IMG/VR virus record: IMGVR_UViG_3300047550_000211
Span: 1-46,130 of that record
Reading direction: 5' to 3' (one strand)
Length of the DNA stretch: 46,130 nucleotides
DNA from: a virus
Of the stretch, positions 15,672 through 21,917 are shown in pieces; within the stretch, counting starts at the first letter, position 1, and each line of letters begins with the position of its first letter. The notes below the pieces were generated by a model, which did not search any database, was not told the DNA's origin, and saw nothing but the letters and a program-made list of their open reading frames with translations. Position numbers and translations under genes: made by a program.

Positions 15672-15821
15672 ATGGCTAAGCCTGGTTTGTACGCTAACAT
15701 TCATGCTAAGCGTATGCGTATTAAAGCTGGTTCTGATGAGAAGATGAGGAAGCCTGGTTCACCTGGTGCTCCTACTGCTGCTCAATTTAAGAAGGCAGCT
15801 AAAACAGCTAAGAAGAAGTAA
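15672..15821 (+). CDS. Small basic phage protein
   Basis: A 49-residue lysine-rich protein, MAKPGLYANIHAKRMRIKAG at the start, then EKMRKPGSPGAPTAAQFKKA and a lysine tail. Similar proteins occur in many tailed phages of marine bacteria (from memory), often next to the preceding family; the role is unknown. It starts right after the previous stop. It ends 14 bases before a double stem-loop, which may mark the end of this transcript segment. Confidence 0.8.
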   Translation: MAKPGLYANIHAKRMRIKAGSDEKMRKPGSPGAPTAAQFKKAAKTAKKK

Positions 15822-15835
15822 GCCCGATCGGTAAC

Positions 15836-15883
15836 ATTCCACGTATTTTGCGCGTATTTACGTGGAATCTTCCCTAACGGGAA
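15836..15883 (+). promoter_or_regulatory. Two tandem stem-loops after the basic-protein genes
   Basis: A perfect 10-bp inverted repeat (ATTCCACGTA at 15836-15845, TACGTGGAAT at 15859-15868, 13-base loop) is followed after one base by a second hairpin (TTCCC at 15870-15874, GGGAA at 15879-15883). There is no U-run, so this is not a standard intrinsic terminator. It could be an RNA processing site, a protein-binding site or a phage polymerase terminator. It lies in a 101-base gap between the basic genes and the RlpA-like gene. Confidence 0.6.
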
Positions 15884-15922
15884 TGTGTAGATGGAGATAA
15901 GAAAGCCCTTCGCTTACTTATT

Positions 15923-16219
15923 ATGATCCCTCTTCTAACTACTCTGTCAGTGATCACCAGTTGGTATGGTCCAGGTTTCAATGGACACTACACAGCTAGT
16001 GGTGCTAGATATAATCAAAACGGCCTTACTGCAGCGCACAAGACACTCCCCTTTGGCACACGACTTCGTGTATGTCTTAAGAGGTGTGCCGTGGTGACGG
16101 TCAATGATCGTGGACCCTACGTATATGGTAGAGGTTTAGATCTCAGTAAAGGTGCGGCTGATACTATTGGTCTCACTGCCTCTGGAGTTGGGCGAGTTAA
16201 AGTAACACGTCTTAATTAA
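15923..16219 (+). CDS. RlpA-like double-psi beta-barrel protein
   Basis: A 98-residue protein consisting of the RlpA core: TSWYGPGFNGHYTASGARYN, LTAAHKTLPFGTRLRV, VVTVNDRGPYVYGRGLDLS and a final GRVKVTRL. In bacteria RlpA is a septal lipoprotein that cuts or binds naked peptidoglycan glycans. Here there is no lipobox and only a short hydrophobic start (MIPLLTTLSVI), so export is doubtful. It may act in the virion or in lysis. It sits beside a LAGLIDADG endonuclease and psbA, in a block of acquired genes, and the first ATG (15923) is used. Confidence 0.88.
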   Translation: MIPLLTTLSVITSWYGPGFNGHYTASGARYNQNGLTAAHKTLPFGTRLRVCLKRCAVVTVNDRGPYVYGRGLDLSKGAADTIGLTASGVGRVKVTRLN

Positions 16220-16224
16220 CTTCA

Positions 16225-16593
16225 ATGGACACTACAATCGCGGATTCCGCATGGATGGCTGGGCTCTTTGAGGGCGAAGGGTCCATCTCCATTAGTCAGA
16301 AAAAAGGTTACTGCTACCTTCAATTGGTTAGTACAGATCACGACGTTCTTCTTAAGTTCGCTAGACTGGCTAACTGCGTAAACAACAAAATTACTTACTG
16401 CCCGCGTCGATCTCATCAAAATAAAGACGCTTGGAAATGGCAGGTTGGTAACAGAAAAGATGTTACTCGTTTGCTAAATTTAATGCTTCCATATTTAGGC
16501 GATCGTCGTGCCCATAAGGCGTTAGATGTTTTCGATTTCTACGATGACCGCAACTCTAGCTCTCCCTCAGAAGAGTTCAAACCTCTGGGATAA
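16225..16593 (+). CDS. LAGLIDADG-type homing endonuclease upstream of psbA
   Basis: A 122-residue protein with one LAGLIDADG motif ([13 protein letters not shown] near the N-terminus), a basic middle ([16 protein letters not shown]) and [20 protein letters not shown]. Proteins with one motif act as homodimers that cut a specific DNA site. Its 3' end overlaps the psbA start by 50 bases in another frame, and no intron is visible in psbA. The target may be a psbA allele of competing phages (inference). It begins six bases after the RlpA-like gene. Confidence 0.87.
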   Translation: MDTTIADSAWMAGLFEGEGSISISQKKGYCYLQLVSTDHDVLLKFARLANCVNNKITYCPRRSHQNKDAWKWQVGNRKDVTRLLNLMLPYLGDRRAHKALDVFDFYDDRNSSSPSEEFKPLG

Positions 16594-17605
16594 ATATCTT
16601 GGCTGGGTAACCAGTACTGAAAACCGTATTTATATTGGTCACTTTGGTGTGATCATGATCCCTTGCTTGTTGGCTGCAGCTATCTGCTTTATTATTGCAT
16701 TTGTCGCAGCCCCTCCCACGGATATTGATGGTATCCGTGAACCAGTATCAGGCAGCCTTCTTTATGGAAACAACATCATATCGGGAGCCGTCGTTCCGAG
16801 CAGCAATGCCATCGGATTACACTTCTACCCAATTTGGGAAGCTAATTCACTTGATGAATGGCTCTACAACGGGGGTCCGTTCCAACTTACGGTCTTCCAC
16901 TTCCTCATTGGCATCTATGCTTACATGGGACGCGAGTGGGAACTTAGCTATCGACTAGGGATGAGGCCCTGGATCTTTGTCGCGTACTCCGCTCCGGTGG
17001 CGGCTGCTACCGCTGTGTTTCTTATCTATCCCTTTGGCCAAGGAAGCTTCTCTGATGCTATGCCTTTGGGTATCTCGGGAACCTTCAACTACATGCTTGT
17101 CTTCCAGGCTGAACATAACATCCTTATGCACCCCTTCCATATGCTTGGAGTGGCAGGTGTATTCGGTGGGTCTTTGTTTAGCGCGATGCACGGCAGTCTG
17201 GTTACGTCTAGTCTTGTTCGTGAAACGACTGAAGAAGTATCTCAGAACTATGGATACAAGTTTGGTCAGGAAGAAGAGACGTATAACATCGTTGCCGCTC
17301 ATGGTTATTTTGGACGTTTGATCTTCCAATATGCTTCGTTCAACAACTCTCGTTCGCTACACTTCTTCCTTGCTGCTTGGCCTGTTGTCGGTATCTGGTT
17401 TACTGCCCTGGGCGTATCAACAATGGCGTTCAACCTCAACGGATTCAACTTCAACCAATCAATTGTTACTCCTCAAGGACAAGTGATTAACACTTGGGCT
17501 GACATTCTCAATCGTGCTGGCCTCGGTTTCGAGGTGATGCACGAGCGTAATGCTCACAACTTCCCACTTGACCTTGCTACACATACCGCACCTACTATTG
17601 GTTAA
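16544..17605 (+). CDS. psbA: Photosystem II reaction-centre protein D1
   Basis: A 353-residue D1, full length. Residues needed for function are present (one higher than standard numbering): Y162, D171, E190, H191, H199, H216, H273, H333, E334, H338, D343 and A345, the last being the processing site followed by an 8-residue tail. E131 (standard E130) is the form linked with high-light D1. S265 at the quinone site is kept. During infection it replaces photodamaged host D1 in the thylakoid membrane. The start ATG 16544 lies inside the upstream endonuclease gene. It is uninterrupted by introns. Confidence 0.98.
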   Translation: MTATLALPQKSSNLWDKYLGWVTSTENRIYIGHFGVIMIPCLLAAAICFIIAFVAAPPTDIDGIREPVSGSLLYGNNIISGAVVPSSNAIGLHFYPIWEANSLDEWLYNGGPFQLTVFHFLIGIYAYMGREWELSYRLGMRPWIFVAYSAPVAAATAVFLIYPFGQGSFSDAMPLGISGTFNYMLVFQAEHNILMHPFHMLGVAGVFGGSLFSAMHGSLVTSSLVRETTEEVSQNYGYKFGQEEETYNIVAAHGYFGRLIFQYASFNNSRSLHFFLAAWPVVGIWFTALGVSTMAFNLNGFNFNQSIVTPQGQVINTWADILNRAGLGFEVMHERNAHNFPLDLATHTAPTIG

Positions 17606-17607
17606 TC

Positions 17608-17793
17608 ATGGCACAAGCTACTGGTTTCGATCCTAAGGTCTCCAGTGTTAGTTCAGTTCTTTACTGCACACCTACTGATGATGACCGTGCCTTTATTATT
17701 GCTTACCCAGCTGGACAAACTCTAACTGAGTTGTCCCCTAAGGGTTCTATTTGCCAGCCTGGCACACTGGCTGTTTCACCTACTACCTGGTAA
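17608..17793 (+). CDS. Small hypothetical protein after psbA
   Basis: A 61-residue protein (MAQATGFDPKVSSVSSVLYC...) of mixed polar and hydrophobic residues, ending SPTTW. Not recognised. It starts two bases after the psbA stop. With the next three genes it forms a small module of apparently structural proteins before the capsid gene. No transmembrane helix is clear. Confidence 0.65.
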   Translation: MAQATGFDPKVSSVSSVLYCTPTDDDRAFIIAYPAGQTLTELSPKGSICQPGTLAVSPTTW

Positions 17794-17801
17794 ATTATTT
17801 C

Positions 17802-18023
17802 ATGCCTGATCAGAACATTAAGACTGGACGGTTCTCCGCCCGTCAAGTTGAATCCGGCCTTAGTGTTCCTGAACATGACTATATCGGGATTACCAACGAT
17901 GCTAACGGTAATCCCACCACTGTCGTGTATAGGAACGGAGGTTCTAGCGGACAAATCGTAGCCACCATTAACATGAACTATGACGGCAGTGGCTATCTCA
18001 CTAGCGTTACTCGTATCTCCTAA
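17802..18023 (+). CDS. Small hypothetical protein, possibly structural
   Basis: A 73-residue protein ([20 protein letters not shown]...) rich in Gly, Asn, Thr and Ser, with [19 protein letters not shown], a beta-type composition common in virion decoration or fibre-associated proteins. ATG 17802 is chosen because the upstream part of the open frame lies in the previous gene. Its TAA overlaps the ATG of the collagen-like gene (TAATG). Function is inferred only from composition and position. Confidence 0.65.
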   Translation: MPDQNIKTGRFSARQVESGLSVPEHDYIGITNDANGNPTTVVYRNGGSSGQIVATINMNYDGSGYLTSVTRIS

Positions 18024-18580
18024 TGTTTAGATTAAATCCTATCACCGGGGTTCTATCATTTGTCCCTGAATATGCTCCACCTGGTCCCCCTGGAGATACA
18101 GGTGAACCTGGTTATGATGGAGAACAGGGACCACCTGGTGAACAAGGAGAACAAGGACCTAAAGGTCCAAAGGGTGATAAAGGTGACAGAGGAGCACCTG
18201 GCAAGGATGGACAAGATGGATTAGGATTACTTAGCGGTATCACCCCTCCCTCTCCTTCTTTAGGAAGTGTTGGTCAATTCTATATTGATCACGTTCATTG
18301 GACTATCTACGGTCCTAAAGGTCCCGATGGATGGCCAATGGGCGTGTCGATGATTGGTCCACAAGGAGAACCTGGATGTGATGGTTACGATGGAGCTGAT
18401 GGTGAGCCTGGTCCTCAAGGTGAGCCTGGTCCTCGTGGCTTAACTGGTCCTCCAGGTCCTCCAGGTCCAATGGGTAAACCAGGTCCACAAGGTCCACCCG
18501 GTAAAGTAACAACGGTTAATGAGTTCGGTATCCCACGTACAGGTTGGGGTACATCTGGTATCACAGTACAAAACAATTAA
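18023..18580 (+). CDS. Collagen-like triple-helix protein
   Basis: A 185-residue protein with two blocks of Gly-X-Y repeats: about residues 20-67 ([19 protein letters not shown]) and about 112-162 ([20 protein letters not shown]), separated by a short globular part with [14 protein letters not shown]. The N-terminus [13 protein letters not shown] resembles the anchor start of the next protein. It would form a trimeric rod, so a virion fibre or whisker attached near the capsid is likely by analogy with other phage collagen-like proteins. It starts in the previous stop codon. Confidence 0.88.
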   Translation: MFRLNPITGVLSFVPEYAPPGPPGDTGEPGYDGEQGPPGEQGEQGPKGPKGDKGDRGAPGKDGQDGLGLLSGITPPSPSLGSVGQFYIDHVHWTIYGPKGPDGWPMGVSMIGPQGEPGCDGYDGADGEPGPQGEPGPRGLTGPPGPPGPMGKPGPQGPPGKVTTVNEFGIPRTGWGTSGITVQNN

Positions 18581-18585
18581 ATACT

Positions 18586-19362
18586 ATGGCTTATAAGTTT
18601 AATCCATTTACAAGTAATTTTGATGCAGTAGGTGCAGCCGGTGGTGGCGGTTCTGGTACAGTTACTCAAGTGCAGACCGGTACTGGTCTAACTGGTGGTC
18701 CCATTACAACAAGCGGAACCATAGATTTAGCTAACACTGCTGTTTCTACTGGAAGCTACACTAATGCTAACATTACTGTTGATGCTCAAGGTAGGCTAAC
18801 CTCAGCGGCTAACGGTATTACTGGACCTGGTATTGCTAGAGTTGCTAACAACTATTACTTTGGATGGGGCGTGGCTCCAGGGACTGCTGGTACGCGTCTT
18901 GTTACAGCAAGTAGGGTCTACTATATATTGTTTAGCAATCCTGTATCCACCACATGGACTCGCATTGGTGTTCGTGTTGGTACAAGTGTTGCTAGTAGCC
19001 TTACACGTCTAGGTGTTTATGCGGTAGGAGACACAGGTCTTCCTACTACTCTCCTCCAAGACTTTGGTACCGTAAGTACCGCTTCAACTGGTGATAGAGA
19101 GCTGACAATTTCATACACAATGAACCCTGGAAGTTACTATCTTGCTTTAGTTTGTGACAGCGCAGTAACTTTTGCTGGACACTTAACTGATGCTGCTGCT
19201 GCTTCTTATGCCTTTGGAGCTTCATCTACAACGGTCTCGGCTGGTATAGCTTTGTGGTACGAAACAGGTAGTGGAAGTACTCTACCCAGTACTGCAAATA
19301 CTACTTTAACAGCAGAAGATACATCTTTACGTAGACCAATGATTTGGCTGCGTAAGGTATAA
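18586..19362 (+). CDS. Fibre- or appendage-like structural protein
   Basis: A 258-residue protein beginning MAYKFNPFTSNFDAVG, then a Gly-rich linker and TGTGLTGGPITTSGTIDLAN, a beta repeat familiar from phage tail fibres and appendages. The remainder is Thr/Ser/Ala-rich and beta-type, ending RRPMIWLRKV. The start ATG 18586 is five bases after the collagen-like gene. The two genes may build one appendage. A rho-independent terminator follows directly. The exact virion position is unknown. Confidence 0.75.
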   Translation: MAYKFNPFTSNFDAVGAAGGGGSGTVTQVQTGTGLTGGPITTSGTIDLANTAVSTGSYTNANITVDAQGRLTSAANGITGPGIARVANNYYFGWGVAPGTAGTRLVTASRVYYILFSNPVSTTWTRIGVRVGTSVASSLTRLGVYAVGDTGLPTTLLQDFGTVSTASTGDRELTISYTMNPGSYYLALVCDSAVTFAGHLTDAAAASYAFGASSTTVSAGIALWYETGSGSTLPSTANTTLTAEDTSLRRPMIWLRKV

Positions 19363-19370
19363 TTCGGACT

Positions 19371-19402
19371 GGAGGCACCTCAGAGTAGGACCTCCTTTTC
19401 TT
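19371..19402 (+). terminator. Probable rho-independent terminator
   Basis: GGAGG at 19371-19375 pairs with CCTCC at 19391-19395, with extra pairing of CCT and AGG inside, followed by TTTTCTTT. It closes the psbA-to-appendage segment and separates it from the capsid gene 125 bases further on. Confidence 0.75.
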
Positions 19403-19476
19403 TGGCTTAGGCCGGTTACGACCGATACCCTTTGCCATGACAGTCGGAGAGACGACACCAAAAATGACAACAAAAT

Positions 19477-19490
19477 TCTAAGCGCTTAGA
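19477..19490. promoter_or_regulatory. 14-bp perfect palindrome in the capsid leader
   Basis: TCTAAGCGCTTAGA is its own reverse complement and lies 37 bases before the capsid GTG start. The AGAGAG at 19488-19493 can also pair with CTCTCT at 19511-19516, forming an alternative leader hairpin. It might be an operator, an RNA-stability hairpin or a promoter element; the sequence alone does not decide. Confidence 0.5.
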
Positions 19491-19527
19491 GAGAACTACA
19501 TCGTAAACAACTCTCTCTTAAACTATT

Positions 19528-20547
19528 GTGGCTAACACTCTTGTAACTCCTGTAGGTCGGATTAATAATACTAGTTCGACCCCCCTTGCTCTTGGTACTG
19601 CTTATGATACCAAGTATGCAACTTATCTGAAACTGTTCTCTGGCGAGATGTTCAAAGCCTATGAAGGCGCGACTATCGCTAAGGGCACTGTGCAGAGCCG
19701 TACCCTGAAGAATGGTAAGGCTATGCAGTTCATCTTCACCGGCCGTATGGAGGCCGCTTATCACGAGCCCGGCACCCCGATCCTGGGTTCTGGTGATCCT
19801 CCGGTGGCTGAGAAGACCATCGTCTGTGACGACCTTCTCATCTCCAGTGCATTCGTATATGATCTGGATGAGACTCTTGCTCACTACTCCCTGCGTTCTG
19901 AGATCGCTAAGAAGATTGGTTATGCTCTCGCTGAGGCATATGATAAGAAGATCTTCCGTCAGATCGCTAAGGCTGCTCGTGAAGCTCACCCCATCACTGC
20001 CGCTCCTGGTCCTGAGCCCGGCGGTTCTGTGATCCAACTCGGTGCTAATAAAGAGTATGATGCTCAGGCACTGGTTGATGCCTTCTTCGAGGCTGCTTCT
20101 ATTCTCGATGAGAAGAACCTGCCTAAGCAAGGTCGTACTGCTGTTCTCAGCCCTCGCCAGTACTATGCTCTGGTGTCTCAGGTTGATAGCAACATCCTTA
20201 ACCGTGACTACGGCAACAGCCAAGGTAACCTGAACAGTGGTGAAGGTCTCTATGAGATCGCTGGTATCTCTATCAAGCGTTCCAACAACCTGCCCTTCCT
20301 GGCCGGTAACGTGTCTTCCGTCAACGGTGAGAACAACGACTACTCCGGTAACTTCAGCACCCACTGTGGTCTGATCTACTACAAGGATGCTGCTGGTGTT
20401 GTGGAAGCTATTGCTCCCTCCGTGCAGACCACCTCTGGTGATGTGTCGGTTATGTACCAGGGTGACCTGATCGTGGGTCGTCTGGCTATGGGCTGCGGTA
20501 CCCTGAACCCCGCTGCTGCTATCGAGCTGCAGTCGGCTCGCTCCTGA
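19528..20547 (+). CDS. Major capsid protein, T7 gp10A-like
   Basis: A 339-residue HK97-fold capsid protein (T7 gp10A has 345). It starts MANTLVTPVGRINNTSSTPL from a GTG. Typical parts are GEMFKAYEGATIAKGTVQSR, FTGRMEAAYHEPGTPILG and the C-terminal VMYQGDLIVGRLAMGCGTLN. Codons are more C/G-ended than in flanking genes, as expected for a highly expressed gene. There is no gp10B-like extension: the in-frame stops TGA TAA are in tandem. It has its own leader with a palindrome upstream and a terminator after two small genes. Confidence 0.96.
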   Translation: MANTLVTPVGRINNTSSTPLALGTAYDTKYATYLKLFSGEMFKAYEGATIAKGTVQSRTLKNGKAMQFIFTGRMEAAYHEPGTPILGSGDPPVAEKTIVCDDLLISSAFVYDLDETLAHYSLRSEIAKKIGYALAEAYDKKIFRQIAKAAREAHPITAAPGPEPGGSVIQLGANKEYDAQALVDAFFEAASILDEKNLPKQGRTAVLSPRQYYALVSQVDSNILNRDYGNSQGNLNSGEGLYEIAGISIKRSNNLPFLAGNVSSVNGENNDYSGNFSTHCGLIYYKDAAGVVEAIAPSVQTTSGDVSVMYQGDLIVGRLAMGCGTLNPAAAIELQSARS

Positions 20548-20562
20548 TAAAGGAGAAGTCTA

Positions 20563-20892
20563 ATGGGATTCGCACTTGTTGACGGTGTAGGTGTCACTAC
20601 TAGTGAAACTGCCTACATGCGTCCTCCTATTGAGCCTGGTCGTGAAGGTGGCACGGTTGTTACCGTAACCCGCCTTGGTGGTGGTACTGGCCAAGTGGCT
20701 GGTACTAAAGCTACCACTGATGACAACATCAACGGTACTGGCTGTACTCTTACCACTACTGTTACTGATGGCGTGGTAACTGGTCAGACTGTAGCTGCTG
20801 GTGGGGATGGCTATCGCGTTGGTGATGTGCTGTCGGTTGCTGGTACTACTGCTGCCACCTTCCGTGTTGACACTGTTTCTTATACCAACTGA
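20563..20892 (+). CDS. Small capsid-associated protein candidate
   Basis: A 109-residue Gly/Thr/Val-rich, probably beta-structured protein (MGFALVDGVGVTTSETAYMR...) with VTRLGGGTGQVAGTKAT. A strong AGGAGAA ribosome site lies 10 bases upstream of ATG 20563, suggesting high expression like the capsid gene. Position right after the capsid gene and composition suggest a decoration or knob-type protein, which is inference. Not recognised at family level. Confidence 0.75.
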   Translation: MGFALVDGVGVTTSETAYMRPPIEPGREGGTVVTVTRLGGGTGQVAGTKATTDDNINGTGCTLTTTVTDGVVTGQTVAAGGDGYRVGDVLSVAGTTAATFRVDTVSYTN

Positions 20893-20903
20893 GGTACTAT
20901 CTA

Positions 20904-21176
20904 ATGGCTAATCTTTCTACTGCTGCCGGTGGTAACGGTGTTGCTGGTAACGTTAACTTCGCTACTCGCACCGTAACTGGCGCATATGGTTCTACCTATG
21001 CTGACAATGGTAACCTGGCTGTCTCTGACAACCACGCTGTTCGTCGCTCTGTGGCACGTACTCACGGCACTGCAACCGCCTCTGGCGTGTTCTCGGAGAC
21101 TCAATGCCTCCGCTTTGCTTACTCTGGTGTTGAGTCGGATTCTCCCGCTCTTGATGCTAGCCGTACTGCTGCTTAA
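20904..21176 (+). CDS. Small capsid-associated protein candidate, second
   Basis: A 90-residue Ala/Gly/Thr-rich protein (MANLSTAAGGNGVAGNVNFA...) without recognised motif. GAGGT precedes the ATG at 20904 by 7 bases. It is the last gene before a strong terminator, so capsid protein and both small proteins probably share one high-level transcript. A virion role such as decoration or stabilisation is likely but not shown. Confidence 0.72.
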   Translation: MANLSTAAGGNGVAGNVNFATRTVTGAYGSTYADNGNLAVSDNHAVRRSVARTHGTATASGVFSETQCLRFAYSGVESDSPALDASRTAA

Positions 21177-21188
21177 TTAGTATAAATG

Positions 21189-21234
21189 GGGATCCTTCGA
21201 TGGCGACTAGCCGTCACCGGGGTCCCTTTTTTTT
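21189..21234 (+). terminator. Strong rho-independent terminator after the capsid operon
   Basis: GGGATCC (21189-21195) pairs with GGGTCCC (21220-21226, one G-T pair), an inner GGC/GCC stem adds pairing, and eight T follow at 21227-21234. It ends the major capsid transcript and lowers read-through into the tail genes. Confidence 0.9.
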
Positions 21235-21257
21235 AATTCTTTTATAACATCATTGTT

Positions 21258-21917
21258 ATGCCAACAACCAATAACGCTCAGGCTGAGCTACAAGCTGTTA
21301 ATGAAATTCTGGCGTCTATTGGTCAGGCGCCTGTTACCACCATTGAGGCACAGACCATCACATACGAGGATGGCTCTACTGTCGAAGCTGTAATCAACCC
21401 GGAAGTTGCAATTGCATATGAGACTTTGCAACAAGTCTCTCGGGAGGTACAGGCAGAAGGTTGGACGTTTAACCGAGAGGTTGAATATCCCCTCACCCCA
21501 ACTGCTAGCGGTTATCTAGAGATGACTGGTAGTATGTTACAAATTGACCTAAGTGATACTATTGATAATAACAACTATGACACTGTTATTAGGAATGGTA
21601 GATTATATGACAAGATTAACCACACTGATATATGGGATACCACTAAGACCTATGAGGTAGATGTGGTGTGGTATTACGACTTTGCTGATATTCCTCAGGT
21701 CTTTAGGGATTATATTACATCACGAGCAGCTACACGTTGTGCTATTCGTCTTGTTGGTGATGTTAACCTTACCCAGGCTCTTGCTTCATTTGAGACGTGG
21801 CGTAGGGCTAACTGTCTTGAGTATGAATGCAACGAAGGTGACTACACTATGTTTGGCTTCAAACAAGGTGATGGCTTCTACAACAGTTACAAACCATTCA
21901 AGGCACTTGCACGATGA
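21258..21917 (+). CDS. Tail tubular protein A, T7 gp11-like
   Basis: A 219-residue adaptor protein that joins the portal ring to the tail nozzle. Family features include the start LQAVNEILASIGQAPV, the EVQAEGWTFNREVEYPL segment and the YITSRAATRCAIRLVGD helix near the C-terminus. T7 gp11 has 196 residues. It is the first gene after the capsid terminator, so it needs a promoter in the AT-rich 21235-21257 gap or read-through. Its end overlaps tail tubular protein B (ATGA). Confidence 0.94.
   Translation: MPTTNNAQAELQAVNEILASIGQAPVTTIEAQTITYEDGSTVEAVINPEVAIAYETLQQVSREVQAEGWTFNREVEYPLTPTASGYLEMTGSMLQIDLSDTIDNNNYDTVIRNGRLYDKINHTDIWDTTKTYEVDVVWYYDFADIPQVFRDYITSRAATRCAIRLVGDVNLTQALASFETWRRANCLEYECNEGDYTMFGFKQGDGFYNSYKPFKALAR

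Noticed and set aside
19486-20364. A 292-codon open frame on the - strand opposite the capsid gene
   Set aside because: It is a shadow of the strongly biased capsid codons; its product has low-complexity Leu/Ser/Val content, no ribosome site, and the capsid gene on the + strand is certain.
20520-20580. A gp10B-like frameshift or read-through extension of the capsid protein
   Set aside because: The in-frame stops TGA and TAA are in tandem and a strong ribosome site for the next gene follows.
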